Below are positions 34,303-45,384 of a DNA stretch of 64,000 bases, piece after piece (within the stretch, counting starts at the first letter, position 1; every line of letters starts with the position of its first letter). Position numbers and translations under genes: made by a program. The stretch is taken from positions 28,391,001 through 28,455,000 of the forward strand of contig JAZBRS010000023.1 of NCBI GenBank assembly GCA_037176725.1, read 5' to 3'. Below the pieces are notes generated by a model. The model worked only from the letters and a program-made list of their open reading frames with translations, searched no databases and was not told the origin of the DNA. The DNA is from Posidonia oceanica (taxonomy: Eukaryota; Streptophyta; Magnoliopsida; Alismatales; Posidoniaceae).

Positions 34303-36084
34303 ATGCCTGTTTGGGTCTGTGATTTGACTCATCGTCTCATCCGTGTCAAACCCAAAGAATTTGAAATGGCTAATGAAGTGCACAATCCACCTCTAGCCTT
34401 AGAAGTCAAGTGTTACCTAGTGAGACTTGTACAACCATCTTGCATTAGACTTCCAAATGCTAATGGCAACAATTTTGAACTCAAATCTAATTATATTGGT
34501 CAGTCGCCTAAGTTCATGGGTCTAGAATCTGAAGATGCTTACTGATTCATCAATGAGTTCGAGGAGGTGTGTAGTATGATGAAACTACAGCAGTTGTCTG
34601 ATGATGCAGTCCGATTAAGGTTCATCCCTTTTGCATTAAAAGACAATGCTAAAAAATGGCTTTATAGTCTAACAACTAATTCAATCACCACTTGGGCCCA
34701 ATTCTGCACTATATTTTTTAAAAAATATTATCCTATTCATAAGACCATCAAATTTAGAAATGAAATTCATTCATCTAAACAACAAAGTGGTGAGTCTTTC
34801 TAGAAATATTTTGATAGATTTAAGGATCTCTTGGCCCAGTGTCCGCACCATGGAATTGAAAATTAGAGACTATGCCAAATCATTTATGAGGGTCTAGATA
34901 TTTCAACTAGGACCATGCTTGAGTCTATGTGTCAGGGAGCCTTAATGAAGAAAAATGAGGAAGAGGCATGGGAATTCCTAGGAGAATTAGCTGAGAAAAT
35001 AATGCAGTGGGAATGTACAAATGATCAATTAATTGATAAACCCACACCCTCTAAAGGCGGTATTCACTCAATAGAGTCTTCTATAGCCACTGAAGCCAAA
35101 TACAACACACTGGCTCGTAGGTTAGAAGCTCTAGAGATAAAGGAGAAAGCCCAGGTAAACCAAGTGTCTGATCGAGTTCCTTGGTGTAAAGGTTGTCACA
35201 TGGGGGGTCATGTGATGGAAGAGTGTCCTGCAGTCGGAGGTTAACCTAATTATGGACATGAACAATTAAATGCAACCTTTGCTAGGCCCCGAAATGATCC
35301 ATATGCCTCAACTTACAATCCAGGATGGAGGAATCATCCTAATTTTTCTTGGAACCAGCAACCTCATCAAGGAAGCAACAATTTTGCTTTCTCCAAAGGC
35401 CAACAACAGCACTCAAATCATTTTAGGCCCAATCAACCTGTCCAGCAGAATTTTAATGCAAGATCACAACCCAACCCACCTCCAGGATTTAATGACAGTG
35501 AGAGGAGAATGAGCACTCTGGAGAAAGGCATGGAAGCCCTTCTCAATGCTAACTCTCAAACAAATACTAGTATAGCTGCAAATACGCAAGCCATATCTCG
35601 ACTTGAGATGCAATTGAGTCAGCTAGCCACTTTGGTTGGAGGGAGAGAGAAAGGAACCTTCCCTAGTCAAGCTGTCCCAAACCCTAGAGATTAAGCCCAA
35701 AATCTAAATCAAGGGCAGGTTCATGTGATTCAAGATGACCAGGTCAACCATGTTAATGCTGTTGTTACATTAAGATCTGGAAAACAGGTAGACAACCATG
35801 TTGTCATGCCTGATCATGCTGTTATGATTCAGAAGGACTCACCTTTCGACTCAACTACACTAGTCCAATCCCACTCAGGCCAGTCTGAGGAGCCTGAGAA
35901 TTCTGAAGAACCCAACAAAGATGTTGGGCCCTCTAATGAGTCAACTGTGAAGCCCATGCAAAAACCCATTATTCCATTTCCTAATAGGCTCAAAAATAAA
36001 AAGGAATCTGCACAAATGGAAAAGATATTAGAGGTGTTTAGGCAAGTTAAGGTAAATATTCCTCTCTTATATGCAATCCATTAG
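34303..36084 (+). pseudogene. Athila-3 gag (stops in frame)
   Basis: Gag forms the virus-like particle and packages element RNA. Reading frame 1 opens at ATG 34303 and carries the conserved block FVPFALKD-like FIPFALKDNAKKWLYSL (about 34620-34670), then a CCHC zinc knuckle CKGCHMGGHVMEEC (about 35188-35229), then a Leu-Glu heptad-like stretch STLEKGMEALL and a linker. In-frame stops occur at about 34543, 34801, 34864, 35242 and 35692. Compared with Athila-2 these fall at Trp or Gln positions in most cases. The frame continues into protease without a shift. Confidence 0.9.
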
Positions 36085-36720
36085 GTCCTTACTTATGCCA
36101 AATACCTTAAGGACTTGTGCACTAGAAAGAGAACCACAAATGTGCCTAAGAAAGCTTTTCTAGCAGCCAATGTCAGCTCTATTCTGACAGTTCAATTACT
36201 TATGAAGTATAAGGACCCTGGAAGTCCCACAATCTCATGTACAATAGGTAACACTTTGATTAATAGGGCTTTGCTAGATTTAGGAGCTAGTGTGAACCTA
36301 TTGCCATACTCAGTGTATGTGCAATTAGAGCTAGGTGAATTAAAACCAACTAAGGTAACATTACAGTTGGCTGATAGATCAATCAAGATGCCTAGAGGAA
36401 TCGTGGAAGATGTTTTGATCAAGGTTGGTGACTTTGTATATCCTGTAGATTTTGTGATCTTAGAAACCCAACTCTTGACTAATCTTAAAGGCCAAATTCC
36501 AGTTATCCTAGGTCGACCCTTCCTGGCTACAACCAATGCTTTAATCAACTGTCGAAATGGTTCAATGAGATTAAATTATGGAGATTTAACTGTCACCCTT
36601 AACATTTTCAATTTGGATAAGCAGTTAATCAATGAACCAGATGAGACATTCGAGGTTAATATGATTGAAGATTTTTCTGAAGAAGAAGACCTAGTAGAGG
36701 ATGAAATGGAATTTGATCTA
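36085..36720 (+). pseudogene. Athila-3 aspartic protease region
   Basis: Same frame as gag, after a TAG near 36082. The active-site motif is LLDLGASVNLLP (Asp at 36277), the Asp-Leu-Gly variant usual in Athila. The flap and C-terminal motif IPVILGRPFLAT follows at about 36497-36532. An acidic stretch (36640-36790) separates it from RT. The protease would mature Gag-Pol inside the particle; here it is in a broken polyprotein. Confidence 0.92.
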
Positions 36721-38162
36721 GGCTACTTTGACCAAAGTTTTGAGGAGATGTTCGAAGATGAATTAATGTCTGTTGAAGAAGCCAACGAGTTAATCCAATG
36801 TAGGACCCATAAGTTCAACAAGTGGTATAACCCTCCTCCAGAGCCTATCATGTCTGAGCCCAGACCAAGCCTTAAGCCATCCATTGAGGAACCACCTACA
36901 CTAGAGCTTAAACCTTTGTCTGAACATCTCAAGTATGCCTATTTAGGGAAAGATCAGATCCTTCTTATTATCATCGCAGCCGACTTGACTCAGAGTCAAG
37001 AAAAGGCTTTGTTAACCATCCTTAGTGAGAATAAGGAAGCCATAGGATGGACCATGGCTGATATCAAGGGAATTAGTCCAACAATTGTGCAACATCGGAT
37101 TCACTTGATAGAGGAAGCCCATCTAGCTAGAGATCCACAAAGGCGGTTGAACCCTGTAATGAAAGAAGGGGTTAGAAAAGACATACTGAAATGTCTTGAT
37201 AATGGGATCATTTATCCCATCTCTGATAGCTCATAGGTAAGTTCAGTCCAAGTAGTTCCAAAGAAATCTGGAATTACTGTAATTCAAAATGATAACAATG
37301 AGCTTGTTCCCACTCGCATCCAAACAGGATGGCGAGTATGTATAGACTACAGGAAGCCTAATGCGGCAACTAGGAAAGACCATTTTCCTTTGCCATTCAT
37401 CGATCAAATGTTGGAAAGGTTAGCCAGACATGAGTATTACTGTTTTCTTGATGGATATTCCGGTTATAACCAAATTCCTATTGCTCCTGAGGATCAAGAA
37501 AAGGCCACCTTCACCTGCCCTTTTGGAACCTTTGCCTATCATCGCATGTCCTTTGGGCTATGCAATGCTCCAGCCATGTTCCAAAGATGCATGGTGAGCA
37601 TCTTCTCTAACATGGTGGAAAGATTTTTAGAAATCTTCATGGATGACTTTTCCATTTTTGGATCCACATTTTCTAAATGCCTCCATCATCTTGAATTAGT
37701 GTTAAAAAGATGCACAGAAAAGAATTTGACACTGAATTGGGAAAAATGTCACTTCATGGTCCAACAAGGCATTGTTTTGGGCCATATCATCTCAAAGAAG
37801 AGCATCGAAGTGGACCAAGCAAAAGTGGACCTTATTGAAAATCTTCCTCCACCAACAAATGTCAAGAATATTAGGTCCTTCTTAGGACATGCAGGATTTT
37901 ATAGAAGATTTATTAAGGATTTTAGGAAGGTTGCTAGACCCTTAACTAATCTATTATCTAAGGATATCTCTTTTGAATTCTCCCATGAATGCCTCAAGGC
38001 ATTTGAACATCTTAAGAAGGAGTTGATTTCTGCTCCAATCATTCACCCCCCTGAGTGGACCCAACCTTTTGAGCTCATGTGCGATACATCTGATTATGCA
38101 ATTGGTGCAGTGTTAGGATTTACAAGTTGCCTCATGTCATCTACTATGCTAGTAGAATATTG
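36721..38162 (+). pseudogene. Athila-3 reverse transcriptase
   Basis: The frame continues with the RT entry RRLNPVMKEGVRKDI (about 37141), a TAG at about 37234, then WRVCIDYRKPN (37330-37362) and FCTFAYHRMSFGLCNAPAMF-like residues (about 37525-37575). The catalytic box is FMDDF (about 37637-37651), the Athila form of Tyr-x-Asp-Asp. The RNase H entry [13 protein letters not shown] is followed by a small deletion near 38120 that shifts the frame. Apart from the stop and shift, the domain is well preserved. Confidence 0.93.
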
Positions 38163-38640
38163 AATGATGCTCAATTAAATTATTCTACCACTGAGAAGGA
38201 ATTTTTAGCTGTGGTATTTGCTTTAGAGAAATTTCGGTCCTACTTAATTGGGTCTCACATCATAATCTACACTAACCATGTAGCTATGAAACACCTTTTA
38301 GCAAAGAAGGATGCAAAAGCTCGGCTAATTAGCTGGATCCTGCTTCTTCAAGAATATGATCTTGAAATTAGGGACAAAAAGAGTTGTGAGAATGTGGTAG
38401 CTGACCATTTGTCCCGTCTAAATCTTGAACCATCCAATGACCCTCTAATCAATGACAGTTTACCTGATGAACAGTTATTGGCAATTTCTTCTGAACCGTG
38501 GTTTACGGACATAGTCAATTACTTAGTAACTGGTATCACTCCCACATACTGGTCCAAACAAGATAGGCATAAATTCATGTCCCAAGTAAAATTCTTTTAC
38601 TGCGACGATCCATATATCTTTAAGTACTGTCTTGACTAGA
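38127..38640 (+). pseudogene. Athila-3 RNase H and connection, frame-shifted
   Basis: Frame 3 resumes RNase [19 protein letters not shown] keeps the catalytic Glu, but the Asp of the Tyr-Thr-Asp-His motif is Asn (YTNHV, about 38268-38282), so the enzyme would be impaired even without the frameshift. The segment ends [11 protein letters not shown], the usual end of RNase H, then a connection, then a TAG near 38638. Confidence 0.9.
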
Positions 38641-39794
38641 TCATTAGGAGATGCATTCTAGACCAAGAGGTTAGAAGTGTGCTGTCTTTTTGTCATGATC
38701 AAGCTTGTGGAGGTCATTTTGGGCCCAAGAAAATAGCTACCAAGGTGCTTCAATGTGGATTTTATTGGCCCACTTTGTTTAAAGATGCGTATGAATACTG
38801 CAAGAGTTGTAATAGGTGTCAATAGTTGGGTAGGATCACAAGAAGAAATATGATGCCATTACAATCCATATTGGAAGTGGAGATTTTTGATGTGTGGGGG
38901 ATTGATTTTATGGGTCTATTTCCTAATTCTCATGGCTATTTATACATTCTTGTGGCGGTTGATTATGTGTCCAAATGGATAGAGGCTATACCATGTAAAT
39001 CCAATGACAATAAGGTGGTCATTGAATTCCTAAAAGAGCATATTTTTTCTATGTTTGGTATGCCACAAGCCATCATCAGTGATAGGGGCACACATTTTTG
39101 TAACCGATCATTTGAAGCCTTGATGAAAAAGTATTCTATCACCCACAAGCTTGCCACTCCATATCATCCTCAAACAAGTGGCCATGTGGAGGTATCTAAT
39201 AGGCAAATCAAGCAATTTTTGGAGAAAATGGTTAAGCCAAATAGAAAATATTGGTCTGAGAAGATAAATGATGCATTATGGGCCCATCGGACCGCATTTA
39301 AGACCAATCTAGGAATGTCTCCATATAGACTTGTTTTTGGAAAAGCTTGTCATCTACCTGTCGAGTTAGAGCATAAGGCATTGTAGGTTGTCAAGCAATT
39401 AAACCTGGACTTAGAATTAGTGGGGTAGAAAAGAAAATTACAATTAGCTGAACTTGAAGAATTGAGGAATGAATCATATGACAACTCGAAAATCACTAAG
39501 GAGAAAATCAAAATCTTTCATGATAAAAGAATTCTAAGGAAATCATTTTTACCAGGTCAGAAGGTTCTCCTTTACAATTCTAGGCTTCATCTATTTCCAG
39601 GAAAATTAAGGTCCAGATGGACTGGACCTTATGCGGTTAAAAGTGTGTATCCTCATGGGGCTGTAGAAATTGAAAATCCTAAGAACAATGAAACTTTCAA
39701 AGTCAATGGTCAGCGGTTAAAACTGTTCTTGGAATTACCCACTAACAAGGAAGGTGAGGGCATGGTTCTTCATGACCCTCAATATCTGGGGTAA
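38641..39794 (+). pseudogene. Athila-3 integrase
   Basis: The HHCC zinc domain is present (CHDQACGGH, then CKSCNRC at about 38800-38820). A TAG at about 38823 splits it from the core. The DDE core has Asp in IDFMG (about 38905), Asp in IISDRGTHF (about 39080) and Glu in HVEVSNRQ (about 39190). TAG stops follow near 39385 and 39427. The C-terminal segment [19 protein letters not shown] through [13 protein letters not shown] is typical of Athila; there is no chromodomain. Confidence 0.92.
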
Positions 39795-41199
39795 GCAGTG
39801 GTCTTATCATGTAAATATGTACAAATTGTACCTAACTTTTCTTTTCTTAGCAGCAGAAGCACTCCTTCCCAAATCAGGTATCATTGTTCTAATTTTATTT
39901 ATTTTTCATTGATCATATCAATTGTTGCATACATTGAGGACAATGCATGATTTAGGTATTGGGGGGAGTCTTCTTTGTGTTTTTTTTAAATTTTCTTTAG
40001 TTAGAGTCTTTTGTGTACCATTTCTTTTATAAAAAAAATATATATATAATAAAAAATAAAAAAATAAAAAATAGTTTTCTTAGACTTGATTTTTTCTTTT
40101 CGTTTTCTTTAGTTAGAGTCTTTTGTGTAACATTTCTTTTTAAAAAATAATAAAAATATATAAAAAAATAAAAACAAAAATAAATAAATTAGGAATTATC
40201 CGTAATAATTTAGCTAGCTAGGGGTGGATAAGTGACTTTGAGTTGGAGTTCAAAGGTAAAACTGATGGAATGGAATCTCTCAAACCCTAGAGTGAAGACA
40301 AAATCTAAAAAAATAGCATCATCTGGATTATCCTTAAGCACATGTGTACCTTATCTTGCACTTACACTTTAGTCCTTGACTATGGAGAATAAAGGAAGAC
40401 TTGAAACACTAGAGCATCAAAAGAGAAAAAAAAGAAAAAAAAAGAGATTGCTGAAAGTCTAACAATCACTAAGTAACTGGGTAACTGTGCCTCAGAAAGC
40501 ATTGGATATTCACATAAAAAGGTGCTTGGAGGACAAAAGCATGGAAAAGAAAAATCTTGTCTTTGTAGCCTTGGTTACTTGAGTGATTAAGTCCTTAGAG
40601 GTGTCTCAACACCTGGTGTCCTAAAGCCATCTGGTTAGGAAATCACAGACCTAAAGCTCGATAAATAGATAGCCAAGAAAAAGCCTAAGAAAGCAAGAAT
40701 AAAGTTCTCTAAATTATTCAAATGAGATGAAAAGGTGTTCAGGTTGGACTTAAAAATCATTGTTAAGGACTATTTTCACAAACACAAGGTACATGTGAGT
40801 TAAATGTAAAGAAGGATGATGTGAAAGATAGGAAAGAGTCTCCATGACATGAGGAGGAGAGAGAAATCTTGACTTGAGGTAGAGCTGGAGAATAAAGGCT
40901 CAAGGTATCTTAGAAGCTTCCTAACTTCTTAAAATATCGTGGATAGTGATAGTGTAAATAACTTTTTTATCTTTCTTTATTTTTTCCTTTTCTTCTGGGA
41001 TTTTGTGGGTAGATCCGCCGCAAATTCTCACGAGACACCACTCGTCCACTAGGGCAACCTAGGGGTTTAAAGGCTTGTTGCACATGCTAAGTGCAATCGC
41101 GATTCTTGCGAAAGTGAGTTAAGATTTTCTTTATTTTTTCTTTCTTTTGTTTGAGTCTGTTTTGCTCGAGGACTAGTAAAAGATAGGTATGGGGGTATT
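39795..41199 (+). other. Athila-3 3' UTR and polypurine tract; no env-like gene
   Basis: Non-coding, with A/T homopolymer-rich runs at 40029-40075 and 40142-40190. Many Athila elements carry an env-like frame here; none is visible. The stretch ends with the polypurine tract GGTATGGGGGTATT (41186-41199) directly before the 3' LTR. Confidence 0.85.
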
Positions 41200-42492
41200 T
41201 GATTAGCACATTATTCTTACATGTTTTATGCCCATATTTATCTCTTTTGTTCATAAATAATATTATTCGAGGTATTTTGTGCAATTTGTGCAGGAACTTT
41301 GGACTTGAAGAGAAAAGAGAAAAAGAAGGAAGAAAAATGATAAAAGACAAAAAGAAATGCAAATCTAAGGATATAAGAAATGGAAATTTGTGCAAGATAT
41401 CAAATACACTTTTTCCACATGTGTGAACACGAGAAGGAAGATATTATAACAGAATTAACCAAGTTGGAGCTAATCTAGGGCCAGCTGGCGCCTCTCAGGC
41501 GCCCAAGAGCACAATTGGCACCTCCCAGGCGCCCGTGGAAGATCATGTTGACTCAGTCTTTGGCCGTCACATAAATCTCTTGGAAATATCTTGTAATTGA
41601 AATTCAGTTTCCTAAGTTGTATTTGGATTTGTCTCCGTGATTATTAAGCCCTTGTAAGCCTATAAAAGGGACCCTTGTGTAAACCCTAAGGAGGCTGGAT
41701 CTTGTACATAAGGAGGCTATCATCTTCCACATTAGGCTTAGGTTTTCTTCTTCCATTGTTTAGAGTTCTTCAAGCTTATTTTCTGTAATCAAGGTATTTA
41801 TTAATAGAAGTTCATTTTCTTTATCTTAATTATGTCTTGCTCTTCTCTTTCCCTTTCTTTTATTTCAATGTTTTTCATTATCATGCTAGGCTAAGTTTAT
41901 TGATTTAGGGTTTAGATGAAGTTTATGTAATTGCATATGTTGTGATTAAGTTCCTCTTTGTCTTCTCATGCTTAAATGCTATGATTATGTAGATTGGATG
42001 TATATTACATGGATCATTCATTATTCGATAAACTTTGATAGATTAATATTGATAATATCTTTTTAATCTATGCTTAGGGAATAATAACTTGGGGGTTGTG
42101 CATATAATCTCAGATCTATCATATATCATTTGATTTAGTTTGTTTTGTGTGATTTTATCTTAGGGCTTGATAATCTATGGTGCATTGCATATAGGTTATG
42201 CTTGTTAGGATAAGAACCATTGAGTAAACTATTTAGATCATGAAGAGAGATAGAGAGTGGATTTAATCATGTATATTGTATTTTACATAAATAGATTTAA
42301 AACCCTAGGTTTTAATTAATTTGATTACATCTTCTAGTTTTAGTTCTTAACCATCATCATTCTCAACCTTCTTTCAATAACTGATAATTAATCTCTTTGT
42401 TTTAAAACTCTATTCTCTGTGGGATCGATCCGTATTTTGCATACGTACTACATAGTATACAGTGCACTTGCGGTTAATTAAAATTCACATCA
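41200..42492 (+). repeat. Athila-3 3' LTR
   Basis: 1,293 bp, homologous end to end with 27010-28296. TATA box at 41661-41668, palindrome pair at about 41487-41534, end ACATCA, then TSD GATAC at 42493-42497. Confidence 0.95.
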
Positions 42493-42497
42493 GATAC

Positions 42498-43207
42498 CCA
42501 GTTACTTAGTGATTATTAGATTTTTTTTTCTTTTATCCTCTAATCACCTTTTTATGTAAATATTAATGTTTACTGAGGCACGATACCCAGTTATTCAGTG
42601 ATTATTAGATATTTTTATTTAAATTTTTTTATTGCTAAGGTGTTTCAGATCTTCCTTTATTCCCCACAACTTAGGCCTAAAGTGATAGTGCAGTATAAGG
42701 TACATACAAGTTATAAATATTTCAGATGATGCTATTTTTCAGATTTTCTCTCTACTCTTTGAATCACAGGGTTTTCAATTACTCAGTCTTACCTTTGAAC
42801 TTCAAACACTAGGTTACTAATTCACTCCTAATTGATTAGACCAATGTGGATAGTTCTTAATTTTTTTCAAAAAAAAAAAAAGTCAAATAGCCAAAGCAAC
42901 CTTCTTTTTGGATTTTTTTTTTAACAAGGGAATGAAAAGACAAAAAGGAGACTCTAAGTAAAGAAAATGAAAGAGACACAGAGAAGACTTCCCTCCACAC
43001 CTAAACCATGCATTGTCCTCATTGTAAGCAATAAATATGATATGATCAATGAATTGAAATAAGACAAGGACAATGTTACCCGATTAGGAATAAAGTACTT
43101 CTACTGCTAAGATATATATATATATATATATATATTTATAGAAACTTAAGTCTCATGATTTAGGTGGAGGCCCAGTCTTCCAAACTTCTTCCCTCTTTTT
43201 TTAGAAA
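42498..43207 (-). other. Athila-2 3' UTR (resumed after Athila-3)
   Basis: Non-coding. On the minus strand the region near 43000-43080 matches the Athila-3 3' UTR just after integrase (GACAATGCATG-T/G-TTTAGG block). A (TA)n microsatellite lies at 43111-43135. A short imperfect duplication of the target region (GATACCCAGTTA-TTCAGTGATTATTAGAT) occurs at 42493-42530 and 42581-42610. Confidence 0.75.
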
Positions 43208-44029
43208 TCATTTCAGCACATTCTCAGTTAATTCAAAAATATCCTCCTCTGTAAATGAGGCAATAAAGGCTCCATATTTCTCATATGCATTTTGAGTCCA
43301 TGGTTGTATGTTTATGTAAGATGGCGTATGAGCTGATTTAGTGATAGGATCCGAATAATGAGGTGGAATGTAGATAGTGGAACCAATGGGTTCATCATTA
43401 GATGAAAAAGATGGTTCGAGTGGGGACTCATGAGGGATAGGAAGAGGTTCAATTCCAACATGGACCTTCTTAGTAAGCTTCTCTACTTGGGCCTTTTTAC
43501 ACTTATTGGAATTCTTAGATTTCAACTTAGCCTTAGTTTTGGGTACAAGCCCCATATGCAAGACAGTGGGATTTTCGAGGGAATGCATGGATTGATTATC
43601 TATCCTGAAAACATTAAGTTCTGTCGTTATGTTCCCAAATGTGAGCTTCAACATACCATTCCGACAATTGATCGGGGCATTAGATGTTGCCAAAATTGGT
43701 CGACCCAAAATGATAAGTATTTGACCTTTAGGGTTTGAGACTGGTTGAGTTTCAAGAACAATAAAATCCACAAGATATATGAATCCCCCAACCTTCACAA
43801 GAATATCTTCTATTATCCCCATAAGCTTTTTGATGGACCTATCTGCTAATTGTATTGTTACAAAAGTAGGCTTGAGTTCTCCTAATCCTAATTGCTTGTA
43901 GATAATGTACGGAATTAAGTTGATGCTTGCACCTAGGTTAGGGAGCGCATTATCAATAACAGAATTTCTAATAACACAAGAAATAATAGGACAACCTGGG
44001 TCCTGCTTTATTGGCATTGGACTGGTCAA
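43208..44029 (-). pseudogene. Athila-2 protease region, C-terminal frame
   Basis: A 273-codon open frame on the minus strand. It begins within protease: SCVIRNSVIDNALPNLGASINLIP corresponds to the Athila-3 active site, but the catalytic Asp is Asn (PNLGAS). ILIILGRPILATSNAPINC matches the C-terminal protease motif. The last roughly 120 codons have no counterpart in Athila-3 and end ELTENVLK with a stop, after which 3' UTR begins; no RT is present. Relatively few disruptions compared with gag. Confidence 0.85.
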
Positions 44030-45384
44030 GATGGAGCTGACATTGGCAGTGTAATGCTTTATTTGGCACTTGGGTTGTTTTCTTCTACGTACACAGGTCT
44101 TTTAGATATTTTGCATACATGGGTACCTATTGGATTACATCCAGAAGTGGAATGTTGACTCTAACTTGCTCAAAGATTTGTCTAACTTTATCCATGTTAG
44201 CCGTTTTCTTAGACTTAAGTTTATTTGGAAATGATGCTTTTGGTTGGATGGGTCGACTTGACCCTGAAACTAAGGACTCTTCAGTTTGGCCTCGGATGGA
44301 TTGATCATTTGGGCTTGAGTTAGATGGTGGATCCTTCTGAGTCAAATTAGGTATGACAACATAGTTGTTAACAAGTTTTCCAAATCTCAAAGAAATGACT
44401 AAGTTTACTGTATCTGTCTGGAGATCATTAAGCATATTAACCTGATGGGCCTGTTGGGATAGATTTAGATTTTAACCCTTTGGGTTTACCTTAAGTTGAC
44501 TTGGAAATTTTTCTTTTTCCCTCTCTACTATAGTGGCTGCTAGTTGACCCATCTGTATCTCTAGACGAGCTATGGCCTGAGTATTGGCTGTGAGAGATTG
44601 ACCTATAGAACTCATGAAACTGTGTGTGGCCCTAACAAGCGTCTCTAAACTCTTTTCTAAAGAATTGATCTTTTTATCTTCAAAGCTTGGTGGTTGAAAA
44701 TGTGGATTTACTTGTGGACATTGATTGTAATAAGGGCTAGGCTGACTAGAACCTGTTTGATTCAGATTGGGACCAATTGATTTAGTCCTTGGGTCCATGA
44801 AAAATTGGGATGGTTCCTCCATTCAAGATTGTAGGCAAAGGCATATGGATCATGAAAGGCCACATTGACTTGCTCAGGTCCATTAACTGTTGGGCCCATG
44901 AATGGACACTCTTCGACAAGATGATTAGATGCTTGGAATTTAGTGCAAATAGGGTTGGATTGAGAAACTTGATTGACAATGGCGCTATTTTGAAGCTCAA
45001 GGGCTTCAATCCTACGTACCAAGGCAGTAATTTTTACTTGATCAACAACAGATGTTTTTACTACATGCTTGCTTCTAGAAGGTGTAACATTATCACTAGT
45101 GGTTTCCCACCGAACTGTTTTCTCAGCTATCTCTTCTAAAAATGCCCAAGCCTCTTCTTCACTTTTTCCCATGAAATTCGCTTGACACATAGACTCCAAA
45201 AATGTTCTATAAGAATAATTTAGCCTTTCGTAAATAATTTGACACAATCTCCACTTTTCGATCCAATGATGTGGGCATTGAGCTAGAAGATCCTTAAACC
45301 TCTCTAGGTATTTCCAAAATGATTCAAAATCTACTTGCTTACGTCCATTAATTTCTTTCCTCAGTTGTTGGGTCTTATGATGTG
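44030..45384 (-). pseudogene. Athila-2 gag, C-terminal part (left of O3)
   Basis: Minus-strand frames at 45247-44762, 44822-44472 and 44435-44127 match Athila-3 gag: ESMCQANFMGKSEEEAWAFLEEIAEK, the knuckle region (ICTKFQASNHLVEEC, where the second Cys is Phe), NLEWRNHPNFSW, and the LETLVRA coiled-coil-like stretch. Frameshifts separate the pieces. The 3' limit toward protease includes a TAG region near 44100. Only short quotations are needed to see the homology; the knuckle is degenerate. Confidence 0.85.

Larger units (their letters stand above)
27010..42492 (+). mobile_element. Athila-3: complete Athila-type Ty3/gypsy element (inactive), hosting O2
   Basis: Inserted in the 3' UTR of Athila-2 with a perfect TSD GATAC (27005-27009 and 42493-42497). 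The 5' LTR is 27010-28296 and the 3' LTR 41200-42492; in the first 350 bp they differ at about 17 sites, nearly all transitions. A perfect 18-base tRNA-Asp primer site is at 28303 and a polypurine tract at 41186-41199. Gag, protease, RT, RNase H and integrase follow in the order expected for Ty3/gypsy. Net length without O2 is about 10.6 kb. There is no env-like frame after integrase. Gag-pol has at least eleven stops and one frameshift. Confidence 0.95.
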
